Positions 18,160 to 27,624 are shown, counted from the stretch's first letter. The stretch: DNA of 64,000 nt from Chryseobacterium angstadtii (GCF_001045465.1 NZ_LFND01000003.1:372001-436000); one strand, 5' to 3'. Notes: a model not told the origin generated them from the letters alone. Numbers and translations: made by a program.

Positions 18160-21036
18160 CTAATCGTTACCTGTTCCAGTAACCCCATTTACAAAGGTAT
18201 CTACAAAATTCAAAATTTTGCTCATTATCCTGTCTCCCGTTCTTTTCCGCTGTAATATAGATGGCTTTTCTCCTATAATTAAATCCAATATTTCATCTCG
18301 TAGAGGCTCCCTTTCTGCAAACAGATAATTCTCTACCAGTTTTCCCGTTTTTTCTTCAGATAGATTCTCTTCCTTTACCAATTCTTTCAATGCACTTTCT
18401 TGTTCTTTGGACCAAAATTTTTCAAATTCATCAGGAATTGCATCTGTGTCATCAATGGCAGGTAAATTTTGTTCGATAAATTTCTCGATCAGATCTTTTT
18501 TACTCCTTAAAGAAACTTCACTATTTAAAAGGTTTATTATTTCTTTTTCAAGATCTTCTTTATCTTTTTTGTTACCCTTAGATTTAAACCGTATCAACAA
18601 CTGAATGATATAGGTTACATTAATAGTATCACGCCTTATTAATTCCAATTCAAAGTCGATATCGTTAAGAATCGAAATTTTTCCCTCACCAGGTTGTTTC
18701 TGCCATATATGATCTCTTATATCCAAGTATTTGCTCGTATAGTCGGTAAAGAGTTGTTCTTCGATAGTTAAATCATGCCAATCAAACTCAGTATAATGGC
18801 TCATTTTTTTATGCAACCTTAACAATGTCCTAAATGCCAGAATAAATTGCAGTTTATCCTCTTCTGTGTATAAATCATCAACTGAATCAACTTGAGGTAC
18901 AATTTCAATCAATTTCTGAGTAGCATCATTGAATTTTTTTACATATTGCTCATAAGGTTCTACTATAATTTCATCAATTGCTTCCTTATTGCTAAATAGA
19001 GTGATTGCTTCATCTGTTTTGTCTTTAAGATTACGGAAACAAACAATATTGCCCTGGGTTTTATTTTTATCGAATGTACGGTTGGTACGGCTAAAAGCCT
19101 GTATTAAGCCATGATATTGCAAGTTTTTATCAACATACAAGGTGTTAACATACTTGCTATCAAATCCTGTCAGGAACATATTGGCCACTAAAAGTATATC
19201 TATTTCATTATACTTTGCTTTTTTAGCAATTGCATTATAGTAACTATAGAATCCCTGAGTGTTTTTTATATTTTCTGCTGTGCCAAAAGTTTTATTATAA
19301 TCACTTACATAGTTTTCCAATAATTCGCGGCGTTGTGGTCTGTATCCCTGCTGTGTTTGAAACTCAGTTACTGTATCTAAAAAAGACGCGGTTATATCAT
19401 CCATTTCTTCTTCGTTTTGAGCAAAGCTAAAAATGGTAACAATATTCAAATTGTGCTCTCCATTCATTTTTTTAGCCTTAAAAATCTCATAATATTGAAT
19501 AGCTGCATCAATATCTTGTACGCACATCATAGCACAGAATTTTTTGTTTTGTGTTTTCTGATTGTGATGCTGTGCGATATAGTCCACAATAGCATTCTTT
19601 CGCTCAGGGGCTTCGAAAACTTCTGTCTCGTTAATCTGTTCTACTTTTAAATCAATAATATGTTCCTTTTGTTTAAAGGTCCGGATATATTCCACCGAGA
19701 ACCTGAGTACATTTTCATCTCTTATTGCATCGGTAATCACATATTTATGTAGGCATTTGCCAAACAAGCTTGCTGTTGTTTTCTCACCATTTGCATTTTC
19801 GACTAAGATAGGAGTTCCCGTAAAACCAAATAATTGTATGTTGGAGAAGAAACCTACAATATTTTTGTGGGTGTCTCCAAATTGTGAACGATGGCATTCG
19901 TCAAAAATGAAGACCATTCTCTGATGCTCAATATTTTTCATTTTGGTAATATTTCTACCAGAAATAGTATTATTGAGCTTTTGGATCGTAGTAACAATGA
20001 TCTTTACATTCGGGTCGTTGAATTTTCGAATAAGATCATCTGTATTTTCCGCCGAGCTTACGCAGCCTTTGCTAAATTTATCATATTCCTGATTTGTTTG
20101 ATAATCCAAATCTTTTCTGTCTACTACAAAAACTACTTTTTTTATTGCTGGAATTTTAGATAAGATCTGGCTTGCCTTGAAACTTGTCAACGTTTTTCCA
20201 CTACCGGTCGTATGCCATACATAACCATTTTTCTCAATGTTGTAACCATTTAGTATTTCATTTTCAGTGACTTTTTTTATGATTTTTTCTACAGCAAAAT
20301 ACTGATATGGGCGCAGTACCATTAACCTTTTGTCTGTTTCATTCAGTACAATATACTTACAGATCATTTTGCTCACATGGCATGGCTCTAAAAAAGTATC
20401 GGTAAATTCGTTAAGAATATTGTTAAGAGGCTTATTATTCTCATCTGTCCAATGAAACGTTTGTAAAAACTCTTGTGGATGGGTGCCAAAGTTGCTGAAA
20501 TATTTGGTATTGATGCCATTACTTATTACAAATAGCTGTATAAAATGGAATAAACCTTTTCCAGCACCGAAGCTGTGTTTTTGATAACGGTTGATTTGAT
20601 TGAATGCTTCCCTTAGCTCTAGTCCTCTACGTTTAAGTTCGATCTGGACCAATGGCAGTCCATTGATAAGCAGGGTAACATCATAGCGATTTTCATATTT
20701 TCCTTCCTGTTTTATTTGTTGGGCAACTTGATACTCATTTTGGCACCAATGTTCCACGTTTAGAAACTCAAAATAAAGATTATCGCCATTATCCCTTAAT
20801 ATATGCTGTTTTTCACGAAGTATCTTCGCTTTATCAAATACGGAGCCCTTGTTCAGGATATTCAGAATTTTTTCAAATTCAATATTGCTTAACTGAATAT
20901 GATTATGTTTTTCTAATTGAATTTTAAGATTGGTTAATAACGACTTTTCATCATTAATCGTTACATATTGGTAACCTAATTTTTGCAACTTGATAACAAG
21001 TTGCTCTTCTAAAATTTGCTCTGATTGTTTACTCAA
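18160..21036 (-). CDS. hsdR: Type I restriction enzyme R subunit
   Basis: The 958-residue protein has an N-terminal nuclease domain (NRYDVTLLING ... QIELKRRG, with Asp119, Glu133 and Lys135 fitting PD-(D/E)xK), then the SF2 translocase with Walker A TTGSGKT (276-282), the DEAD-like box DECH (379-382) and later helicase motifs (GFTGTP; QAFSRTNR). With HsdM and HsdS it cuts unmodified DNA after ATP-driven translocation. It lies downstream of the recombinase, separated from hsdM/hsdS by the inverted hsdS cassette. Its last codons (GTGND, stop) are formed by a 16-bp match to the putative att core at 18162-18177. Confidence 0.95.
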   Translation of the reverse strand: MSKQSEQILEEQLVIKLQKLGYQYVTINDEKSLLTNLKIQLEKHNHIQLSNIEFEKILNILNKGSVFDKAKILREKQHILRDNGDNLYFEFLNVEHWCQNEYQVAQQIKQEGKYENRYDVTLLINGLPLVQIELKRRGLELREAFNQINRYQKHSFGAGKGLFHFIQLFVISNGINTKYFSNFGTHPQEFLQTFHWTDENNKPLNNILNEFTDTFLEPCHVSKMICKYIVLNETDKRLMVLRPYQYFAVEKIIKKVTENEILNGYNIEKNGYVWHTTGSGKTLTSFKASQILSKIPAIKKVVFVVDRKDLDYQTNQEYDKFSKGCVSSAENTDDLIRKFNDPNVKIIVTTIQKLNNTISGRNITKMKNIEHQRMVFIFDECHRSQFGDTHKNIVGFFSNIQLFGFTGTPILVENANGEKTTASLFGKCLHKYVITDAIRDENVLRFSVEYIRTFKQKEHIIDLKVEQINETEVFEAPERKNAIVDYIAQHHNQKTQNKKFCAMMCVQDIDAAIQYYEIFKAKKMNGEHNLNIVTIFSFAQNEEEMDDITASFLDTVTEFQTQQGYRPQRRELLENYVSDYNKTFGTAENIKNTQGFYSYYNAIAKKAKYNEIDILLVANMFLTGFDSKYVNTLYVDKNLQYHGLIQAFSRTNRTFDKNKTQGNIVCFRNLKDKTDEAITLFSNKEAIDEIIVEPYEQYVKKFNDATQKLIEIVPQVDSVDDLYTEEDKLQFILAFRTLLRLHKKMSHYTEFDWHDLTIEEQLFTDYTSKYLDIRDHIWQKQPGEGKISILNDIDFELELIRRDTINVTYIIQLLIRFKSKGNKKDKEDLEKEIINLLNSEVSLRSKKDLIEKFIEQNLPAIDDTDAIPDEFEKFWSKEQESALKELVKEENLSEEKTGKLVENYLFAEREPLRDEILDLIIGEKPSILQRKRTGDRIMSKILNFVDTFVNGVTGTGND
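18162..18177 (+). repeat. Third partial att-like core inside hsdR 3' end
   Basis: The 16-mer aatcgttacctgttcc matches 16706-16721 exactly, and 13 of its bases match the right copy at 43768-43780. It covers the final codons of hsdR. It may be a trace of an earlier insertion at this site or an internal recombination site. Confidence 0.55.
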
Positions 21037-21132
21037 AATGATTATGAATTAGAGGTTATTGATTTTTAATCTAGAAACAAATTTAATAAAATAAAGAATC
21101 CGATTTGAAACTGCCTCTAATTCATAATGTAT

Positions 21133-22059
21133 TTATCTTAATCCCTTAAACATTTGATCAATGGCCTTTTTTTTCTGCTCTAAATTAGGATGTACGTACA
21201 AGTTTAGAGTTGTAGTGATATTGGAATGGCCAAGCAATACACTTACTGTTTTGTAATCGCAATTGCTTTCAATACAGCGCGTTGCAAAGCTGTGACGAAG
21301 CCCATGGAATTTAAGTTCGGGCATGTCCAGCTCTTTCATAAGTTTCTTATAGTAGCTGCGGTAGGTTCTTGGTTCCGTTGGCTTTAGGTCGTTGGTTAAA
21401 ACAAAAAAAGAACTGTTGACAACTTTTTTGAAAGGTTTTAACATTCTAAGTAGATCTTTATTCATTGGAATGTCCCGAATCGAATTTTTAGTTTTGGGGC
21501 TATCGAGAGTTAATTCAGTTTTTCGATGTCCATCTTCAATAATATAAATTCTTTGAATGGTTTTTCTTATACTAATAATACCATTGTCTATATCAATATC
21601 ATCCCATGTAAGTGCGCAGATCTCGCCAATTCTTATTCCTGCACTTAGACAAATATAAACCCCTAAATTTCTAAAAGTAAAATGCTCTTGGATATAGTTC
21701 ATTATCTTTTTTTGATCTGTTCGACACAGTACTTCAATATTATGGCGCTCTCTTTCTGTTGGAAACTGTATTTCAAACGGCTTGTATTCCAGCCATTTGT
21801 TTTTATCCCCAAATTTGAGTATCATTTTTAGAACAATCAAAATGTCTTTAATTGTTTTCTGGCTAAGCCCCAGTTCTAATTTTTTAAATACAAACGTTTG
21901 GACATCAGATTCTTCAATTCGATATTTATTGCCAAATGATGGTTCCAGGTGGTTCTCTATCAAGAGTACATAGGCTGATAAACTTGATCTTTTCACATAC
22001 TGCTTTTTATCTATTATCCATAGACTTATTACCTCTGAAACTCTTTTTTGTTCACTCAT
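21133..22059 (-). CDS. Tyrosine recombinase next to hsdS, likely specificity invertase
   Basis: The 308-residue XerC/D-like recombinase has an N-terminal SAM-like domain (about 1-100) and the full catalytic set: box I SAGIRIGEICAL with arginine, HGLRHSF (HxxR), LLGHSN and LYVHP with the tyrosine. It lies between hsdR and the inverted silent hsdS, on the same strand as hsdR and 96 bp upstream of it. Recombinases in this position are known to invert hsdS segments in phase-variable type I systems of Bacteroidota and streptococci. Unlike the 16.8-kb integrase it has canonical box I. The role is inferred from position and the inverted repeats nearby. Confidence 0.85.
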   Translation of the reverse strand: MSEQKRVSEVISLWIIDKKQYVKRSSLSAYVLLIENHLEPSFGNKYRIEESDVQTFVFKKLELGLSQKTIKDILIVLKMILKFGDKNKWLEYKPFEIQFPTERERHNIEVLCRTDQKKIMNYIQEHFTFRNLGVYICLSAGIRIGEICALTWDDIDIDNGIISIRKTIQRIYIIEDGHRKTELTLDSPKTKNSIRDIPMNKDLLRMLKPFKKVVNSSFFVLTNDLKPTEPRTYRSYYKKLMKELDMPELKFHGLRHSFATRCIESNCDYKTVSVLLGHSNITTTLNLYVHPNLEQKKKAIDQMFKGLR

Positions 22060-22127
22060 GAAATTTAATTTTAAAATTGTTTATTAATCTCAAAAGGTAT
22101 TAAAAAGGATTTGAAACATTAAATACC

Positions 22128-22158
22128 CAATGTTCCTAATTTGAGATTCCCAGGGTTT
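22128..22158 (+). repeat. hsdS inverted repeat IR1, silent copy
   Basis: This is a 31-bp perfect match, in inverted orientation, to 24492-24522 in the active hsdS. It encodes the N-terminal NVPNLRFPGF segment. Recombination here would exchange everything after the first ~20 codons. Confidence 0.9.
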
Positions 22159-22672
22159 GAGGGAGAATACAGATCATATTCCTTTGAAGATATTTTTCTT
22201 TTTTCAACAGGAAAAAACATAAAGCAAAGTGAAGCATCACCGGAATTTGAAACTCCGTGTGTTAGGTATGGTGAGTTGTATCATTTGTATAATGAAGTTA
22301 TTAACGAGGTTATTAATAAAACCAACCTTGATAAATCAGAACTTGTTTTTAGTAAAGGTAATGAGATTCTACTTCCATCGGCAGGAGAAGACCCTTTAGA
22401 TATAGGTTCGGCTTCAGCTCTTACTATAGAGGGTGTGGCAATTGGAAGAACAATAAACATATTACGACCAATGAATATAAATGTATATTCTCACACGTAT
22501 GCGTCGTATTATATTAATCAAAAATTGAAGAAAAAAATCTCAACTTTAGCAAAAGGTGTGAGTATTAGTAATGTATATAATTCTGACCTGAGAACGTTAG
22601 AAATAGTTCTTCCATCATTTTCAGAGCAACAAAAAATAGCTAAATTCCTTTCATTGTTGAACATTAGGATAA

Positions 22673-22696
22673 CAACCCAAAGCAAAATAATTGAGG
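22673..22696 (+). repeat. hsdS inverted repeat IR3, silent copy
   Basis: This is a 24-bp perfect inverted match to 23951-23974, encoding the TQSKIIE spacer of HsdS. It lies 45 bp before IR2, so the two make a roughly 100-bp hinge of high similarity. Confidence 0.85.
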
Positions 22697-22740
22697 GTTT
22701 GAAGTTATTAAAGAATACGGCTAGTGAAAGTGTTTTTGCA

Positions 22741-22779
22741 CAACAGTTTAGATTTAAGGATTCTAATGGGAATTATTTT
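22741..22779 (+). repeat. hsdS inverted repeat IR2 (central), silent copy
   Basis: This is a 39-bp perfect inverted match to 23868-23906, encoding QQFRFKDSNGNYF between the two recognition domains. Exchange here would swap only the second TRD. Confidence 0.9.
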
Positions 22780-23360
22780 TCTGATTGGGAAACAAGAGAA
22801 TTGGGAAAAGTTTTAGATTATGAACAACCAACCAATTATTTGGTGTCAAATACGGAATATGATGATAATTTTGAAATACCAGTTGTTACTGCAGGAAAAA
22901 CTTTCATTTTGGGTTATACAAATGAAATTGAGGGTGTTTTTGAAAAGAAAAGATTACCTGTTATTATTTTTGATGATTTTACAACTGCAAGTCAATATGT
23001 TGAATTTCAGTTTAAAGCAAAATCATCTGCAATGAAAATTTTAAATGGAAAAGACGGTAATAATATAAAATTTATCTATGAAGCAATGCAAATGATTAAT
23101 TATAAAATTGGTGGACATGGAAGGCATTGGATTTCTGTATTTTCTGAATTAAAAATTCCATTTCCAGCACTCGGAGAACAAACCAAAATTGCCAATTTTC
23201 TTACTTCAATAGATGAAAAAATTAAAGTCGAAATGACTTTGTTACAACAGTATGAAAATCAGAAAAAATATTTCTTGCAAAATATGTTTGTTTAAAATCT
23301 ATCCGCAAGAAATATAAAATTTCATTTAAATTATTTAATTCTTGTCAATAGACGCAAAAA

Positions 23361-24548
23361 TTAAATAAATAAGTTTTGAAGCAAATACTTTTTTTGCTCT
23401 TCTAATTTATGTAAAATATGAATTTCATTATCTATTTTGGTATCAACAGATGAAAGGAAGTCAGCGATTTTGGTTTGCTCTTCTATGGAAGGAATTTCAA
23501 TATTTTCATTTTTATAATCTCTAAAATATATATGCGGAATTGTGCTTCCTGTTACATATTTAGTAAAATCAATATTGCTTAATAGGTAAAACAAAAAATA
23601 AACATCAGTATTGGCTAGAGGTTTGATAATATCCATAGTTCCTAAAACGGAAGATTTTTCTTTACAGTAAAAAAGCCGTCCAACACCTGCACCGTCTTTT
23701 ACAATACCTATATAATCATTTTCTTCTTCATAGAAGTCAATTTTTTTCAAAACTCCTGCAGCACCATAAATAATATATTTTCCAAAATTATCTTCAATTT
23801 TGTTTGCCGAAAGATTCGAGGATTTCTTTTGACAGACTTCTAATAAACTTTTATTCTCCCAATCTGGAAAATAATTCCCATTAGAATCCTTAAATCTAAA
23901 CTGTTGGGAAAATAATTTTTTATGGAAACCTTGCATTTGAGTTTTTAGCTCCTCAATTATTTTGCTTTGGGTTGCTATACGTTCATCCAATAATGATAAA
24001 AACGATGCTATTTTTTTTTGCTCCTTAATTTCTGGAAGGTCCAAGCTGATACCTTTTATACTTTCGAAATTCAATCCTTCTCTTCCGCTCCCAGTTTGTA
24101 AACTCTTAAACGTCAGCTGTCCCTTTTCTGATGCCATAATAGGTTCAACAAACCGCGGGTCATAATTATCTTTGAATCGTATAATACAAACATGTTGATT
24201 AACATTACCAATTTTAAAGTTCCGAGGAACAACACAGCTTCTCCCTAATGATGCTCCTGTAATGTTCAATAAAATATCATTGGCTTGCACGACGCTGTTT
24301 TTCATTTCAGCATTGGTAGATTCGGAAATAAACACTGAATTTTCTAGTTGCAATCTGCCATTGTTCACATTCTGACTACGAATAAAGTGCACACCACTTG
24401 CTTTATATGCTTTTTCGCCACCAAGGGGTGTTTTACCACTATTAACCTTAATAGTAATATCAACCAATTTCTTTGTTTCCCATTCTTCATTAAACCCTGG
24501 GAATCTCAAATTAGGAACATTGCTAACTTTTAATTTTTTATTTGCCAT
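23361..24548 (-). CDS. hsdS: Type I restriction-modification specificity subunit, active copy
   Basis: The 395-residue HsdS starts at ATG 24548 (MANKKLKVSNVPNLRFPGF). It has TRD1 (about 20-165), a helical spacer (EQKKIASFLSLLDERIATQSKIIEELK, seen in parts, about 170-200), a central repeat FRFKDSNGNYF (about 216), TRD2 and a final helical spacer (EQKKYLLQNLFI). The TRDs choose the two halves of the bipartite methylation site. The gene is 46 bp downstream of hsdM. Only the first ~9 codons lie outside the invertible region, so the expressed specificity can change while the start stays fixed. Confidence 0.94.
   Translation of the reverse strand: MANKKLKVSNVPNLRFPGFNEEWETKKLVDITIKVNSGKTPLGGEKAYKASGVHFIRSQNVNNGRLQLENSVFISESTNAEMKNSVVQANDILLNITGASLGRSCVVPRNFKIGNVNQHVCIIRFKDNYDPRFVEPIMASEKGQLTFKSLQTGSGREGLNFESIKGISLDLPEIKEQKKIASFLSLLDERIATQSKIIEELKTQMQGFHKKLFSQQFRFKDSNGNYFPDWENKSLLEVCQKKSSNLSANKIEDNFGKYIIYGAAGVLKKIDFYEEENDYIGIVKDGAGVGRLFYCKEKSSVLGTMDIIKPLANTDVYFLFYLLSNIDFTKYVTGSTIPHIYFRDYKNENIEIPSIEEQTKIADFLSSVDTKIDNEIHILHKLEEQKKYLLQNLFI
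23868..23906 (-). repeat. hsdS inverted repeat IR2 (central), active copy
   Basis: Partner of 22741-22779: 39 bp, perfect, inverted. Confidence 0.9.
23951..23974 (-). repeat. hsdS inverted repeat IR3, active copy
   Basis: Partner of 22673-22696: 24 bp, perfect, inverted. Confidence 0.85.
24492..24522 (-). repeat. hsdS inverted repeat IR1, active copy
   Basis: Partner of 22128-22158: 31 bp, perfect, inverted, starting 26 bp after the hsdS start codon. Confidence 0.9.
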
Positions 24549-24594
24549 CTTGACTACTTTATTTCTTAACTAAAAACATTAGGGATTCCAAAAA

Positions 24595-26151
24595 TTAAAA
24601 AACTAGCCCTAATTCAGCTAGAAAAACATTAATTTCCCTGTCAAGATTTGTACGTTTTGCTTCCAATTCTTTTATGCTTTGCATTACGGCTTGGATATCA
24701 ACTTCTTCCTCTTCCTCAAAACTATCCACATATCGAGGAATATTTAGATTATATTCGTTATCTTCTATTTCCTTTAAGGATGCAAGATGACTATATTTTT
24801 CTACTGAAACTCTATTACGATAAGTATCAACAATTCTATTTATATGCTCTTCTCTCAGTATATTCTGGTTTTTCACCTTTTCAAACTCTTTACTTGCATC
24901 AATAAATAGAACGTTGTCTGGTGTTTCTCTGCATTTTTTGAGCACCAGAATACAAGTTGGAATACTTGTACCATAGAAAATATTAGCAGGTAATCCAATC
25001 ACCGCATCTAAGTAATTTTTTTGCTCTATCAGGTATTTACGTATATGTAATTCTGCTGATCCCCGAAACAAGACACCGTGCGGTAATACTATTGCCATAG
25101 TTCCATTTTCTGCTAAATGAAAAATCATGTGCTGTACAAAGGCAAAATCAGCTTTACTAGAAGGGGCTAACTTTCCATACTGACTGAAGCGATCATCACT
25201 CATAAACAAAGGATTTGCACTCCAGTTTGCTGAAAAAGGAGGATTGGCCACAATGGCTTCTGCTTGTAGGCCAAGATGTTGCGGATGTTCCAATGTATCC
25301 TCTTGCTTAATATCGAATTTTCGATAATGTACTCCATGTAATATCATGTTCATACGAGCGAGATTATATGTAGTACGATTCATTTCCTGACCATAGAAGT
25401 TGTTTATATCTTTGACTTCTCTGGCAACCCTTAATAATAATGAACCCGAGCCACATGTAGGATCATATACTGATTTAAGCTTGTTTTTCCCCGTTGTTAC
25501 TAATTTTGCTAAAATTTTGGAAACTTCTTGAGGAGTATAAAATTCTCCAGCTTTCTTACCTGCACCACTGGCAAATTGACCAATCAAATATTCATAAGCA
25601 TCACCTAGTACATCTAGTTCGGTATGTTCTAACTTAAAATCAATTTCATCTAAATGCACAAGTACCTTTACTATGATTGTATTTCTTGCTTCAGGTGTTT
25701 TACCAAGTTTAGTACTATTGAGGTCCATATCTTCGAATAGATTATCAAAGTCTTCCTCGCTTTGTGTTCCCATTGTACTCAACTGAATATTTATCAAAAT
25801 CTTTTGTAAATCTTCCAGAATAAAAGTATTTGAATCACTGCTCCCTCTTTTGGCAATTTCACTAAAAAGTTCCGAGGGCTTTAAAAAATAACCTAATGTC
25901 TCGAGAGCTTCTTCCCTGATTGCTTCAATATATTCTTTACCTTTTACAGTATTTTCTTGTATATTCCTAAATTGTATTTTATCTTGTTTTAGAATGGAGT
26001 TGGCATAGATTTCCATTTTTTCTGCCAAATATTTATAGAATATAAAACCTAAGATATAATCCCGAAATTCATCAGCATTCATCTTTCCTCTCAAAGTATT
26101 GGCTATATTCCAAAGCTGTTGTTCCAGCATCTTTTTTTGTTCTTCTGACAT
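24595..26151 (-). CDS. hsdM: Type I restriction-modification methyltransferase subunit
   Basis: The 518-residue HsdM has the helical N-terminal HsdM_N domain (about 1-140), then the N6-adenine methyltransferase core with FYTPQEV (204-210), the SAM-binding motif DPTCGSGSLL (230-239) and the catalytic motif IV NPPF (303-306). It methylates adenines at sites selected by HsdS and forms the M2S and R2M2S complexes. It is first in the minus-strand hsdM-hsdS order. The C-terminal region (about 470-518) is a coiled coil that packs against HsdS in this family. Confidence 0.96.
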   Translation of the reverse strand: MSEEQKKMLEQQLWNIANTLRGKMNADEFRDYILGFIFYKYLAEKMEIYANSILKQDKIQFRNIQENTVKGKEYIEAIREEALETLGYFLKPSELFSEIAKRGSSDSNTFILEDLQKILINIQLSTMGTQSEEDFDNLFEDMDLNSTKLGKTPEARNTIIVKVLVHLDEIDFKLEHTELDVLGDAYEYLIGQFASGAGKKAGEFYTPQEVSKILAKLVTTGKNKLKSVYDPTCGSGSLLLRVAREVKDINNFYGQEMNRTTYNLARMNMILHGVHYRKFDIKQEDTLEHPQHLGLQAEAIVANPPFSANWSANPLFMSDDRFSQYGKLAPSSKADFAFVQHMIFHLAENGTMAIVLPHGVLFRGSAELHIRKYLIEQKNYLDAVIGLPANIFYGTSIPTCILVLKKCRETPDNVLFIDASKEFEKVKNQNILREEHINRIVDTYRNRVSVEKYSHLASLKEIEDNEYNLNIPRYVDSFEEEEEVDIQAVMQSIKELEAKRTNLDREINVFLAELGLVF

Positions 26152-26474
26152 TTGATATTTCGTTGAATTAGATTAGAGATTAATAATCTTAAAAAAATGC
26201 TAAAATAATTCTTTTTGGTTATATAATCACCCTAAAACCAAAACTGAGTTGATTTGAATATTATTAAAGCATCTAGACAAGGCGAGCATATTATTGCAAA
26301 GATATTTGCAGGTTTTTGTGCAGAGTAAAGGTAAGGATCTTGAAGAAGGCGCAAAAATCCCTACTCTTCAGGTAGTATTTTTGCACCAACCTTGCCCCTG
26401 CCAAACTCGAAATGAAAAAATTCCCAAAAACATGCAGTATACTTCAGCTGTTTATATGAATAGTGGATTGACAA
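26152..26474. other. Intergenic region upstream of hsdM
   Basis: This AT-rich stretch should hold the hsdM promoter on the minus strand. I see no convincing gene. The short open frame at 26294-26515 on the plus strand has no recognisable features. Confidence 0.4.
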
Positions 26475-26514
26475 AAAAAAGGAAACGGGACGATTGGTTC
26501 CGTTTCCTTTTTTG
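26475..26514. terminator. Hairpin terminator
   Basis: A stem (aaaaaaggaaacgg with ccgtttcctttttt) is flanked by A and T runs on both sides, so it can act in either direction. It lies about 80 bp past the DUF6922-like gene, on the downstream side of that minus-strand pair. Confidence 0.75.
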
Positions 26515-26594
26515 ATCCGTCTTTATAATGGATTCTGAAAATCCTCCGCTCCTTTTCCCATTACCGAATAAATGCGGAAGGCACCATACTGAAA

Positions 26595-26912
26595 TCAGAT
26601 CCAGTGGTAGGGTTTGTCCTTTCTGTTCAGGTAGCAGTACATTTCCTCTTTCTTGAGTTCGGGAAAAAATCTGACTGCCCTGTCTATGGCATAATTGGGA
26701 AGAAAGTATACCTTATTTCGGAGTGTATCAATGACTTTTTCGTAGCCATAAAAGAAGACAATCTCATCAATCTCTTCCTGGCCGCCACGCTCGATTATCC
26801 GTGCAATAACAGAATGGTAGGCCTTTTCCCAATCCAGCATTTCAACATTAGTATCCCAAAAGAATTTTGGATGAAGGTTTGGAATACGTTTGTTTGCACA
26901 ATTTCTTTTCAT
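26595..26912 (-). CDS. DUF6922-like protein, partner of AbiEii-type nucleotidyltransferase
   Basis: The ATG at 26912 is chosen because it gives MKRNCANKRIPNLHPKFFWDTN, the usual opening of this family, and follows a TAAATTTAGAT-like leader. The upstream in-frame start at 27002 would overlap the nucleotidyltransferase. The 105-residue protein contains the conserved FWDTN and YHSVIARIIERGG segments. Proteins like this are regularly coded beside AbiEii-type nucleotidyltransferases in Bacteroidota and are proposed antitoxin or partner components. It lies 46 bp after the partner gene. The role is inferred from pairing. Confidence 0.75.
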   Translation of the reverse strand: MKRNCANKRIPNLHPKFFWDTNVEMLDWEKAYHSVIARIIERGGQEEIDEIVFFYGYEKVIDTLRNKVYFLPNYAIDRAVRFFPELKKEEMYCYLNRKDKPYHWI

Positions 26913-26958
26913 ATCTAAATTTAATGAATTTTGTGGGAATAGACAAGAAATACACTTG

Positions 26959-27624
26959 TTAAATTCCTCTTCTTTTGTTCTTTGAAGAAACACCCGGTTC
27001 AAAGGTCTGGTGAGGGTTCAAAACTGACTTTTTCAGGCGTACTGTCATTTTTTGCCAGCTTTTCTCTTTTCCTTTAATCAACGAAACACCGTATTCTTTC
27101 CTGATATTGTTATAATGCGTAAGTGAATATACAGCCATTGCTACGCTCATGTTATACTTTCTTTCATAGGCCTGAAGGTAGGTTTTTAGTGGATGATGGT
27201 CCAACAGAAAGTACATGTCTACAAAATCTTTTAATCTCTCTCCACTCTGTAGAATTGCATGAAGTTTCATAGCACCAATATCTTCGTTTGAAACCAGGCG
27301 GACATTTTCTATGGTTTCAACAGGCTTCAGTATTGGATATTTATGCGCAATCGCATCCACCTTGATATCACCGATAAATGAAATTATGGTGTTGTTGGAC
27401 TGTTCTTCTATTTGGGCACCGTAGGATCGTTTCAGATATTCTGAAAGGGCATTGACATCAAAGTCTCTGGTTGTGAACAGGTCGATGTCAACGGACAGCC
27501 TGTGACCTATTCTCAGGGAAAGGGCAGTGCCTCCCACTAGACTGAAGTCCTTAAATTCCTCGTCGTTCATCAGCCTTTGCAGCAATTCCCACATCTCTCG
27601 GCTTACGGTTTCTTTGTACAGCAT
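26959..27624 (-). CDS. AbiEii/AbiGii-type nucleotidyltransferase
   Basis: Starting at ATG 27624 gives 221 residues (MLYKETVSREMWELLQ). The longer frame to 27723 adds a basic, low-complexity lead with no family resemblance. The core motif GGTALSLRIGHRLSVDIDLF (about 31-50) is the GG...DxD nucleotidyltransferase signature of AbiEii/AbiGii proteins. In characterised AbiE systems the enzyme is the toxic part of an abortive-infection or toxin-antitoxin pair. Here it precedes a DUF6922-like gene on the same strand, inside a defence-gene cluster next to a type I restriction locus. Confidence 0.85.
   Translation of the reverse strand: MLYKETVSREMWELLQRLMNDEEFKDFSLVGGTALSLRIGHRLSVDIDLFTTRDFDVNALSEYLKRSYGAQIEEQSNNTIISFIGDIKVDAIAHKYPILKPVETIENVRLVSNEDIGAMKLHAILQSGERLKDFVDMYFLLDHHPLKTYLQAYERKYNMSVAMAVYSLTHYNNIRKEYGVSLIKGKEKSWQKMTVRLKKSVLNPHQTFEPGVSSKNKRRGI

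Larger units (their letters stand above)
22132..23295 (+). pseudogene. hsdS: Silent hsdS cassette (no start or promoter)
   Basis: The frame encodes a full two-TRD specificity subunit body (NVPNLRFPGF, TRD1, EQQKIAKFLSLL spacer, FRFKDSNGNYF central repeat, TRD2, then QKKYFLQNMFV) but lacks the usual N-terminal start region. An in-frame TAA lies at about 22120-22122 just before the conserved segment, and the first possible start is the TTG at 22141, inside it. It faces the active hsdS tail to tail, 65 bp away, and shares perfect inverted repeats with it at the N-terminal and central regions. Its TRD sequences differ clearly from the active gene. It is best read as a storage cassette that becomes expressed only after inversion. 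Confidence 0.88.
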
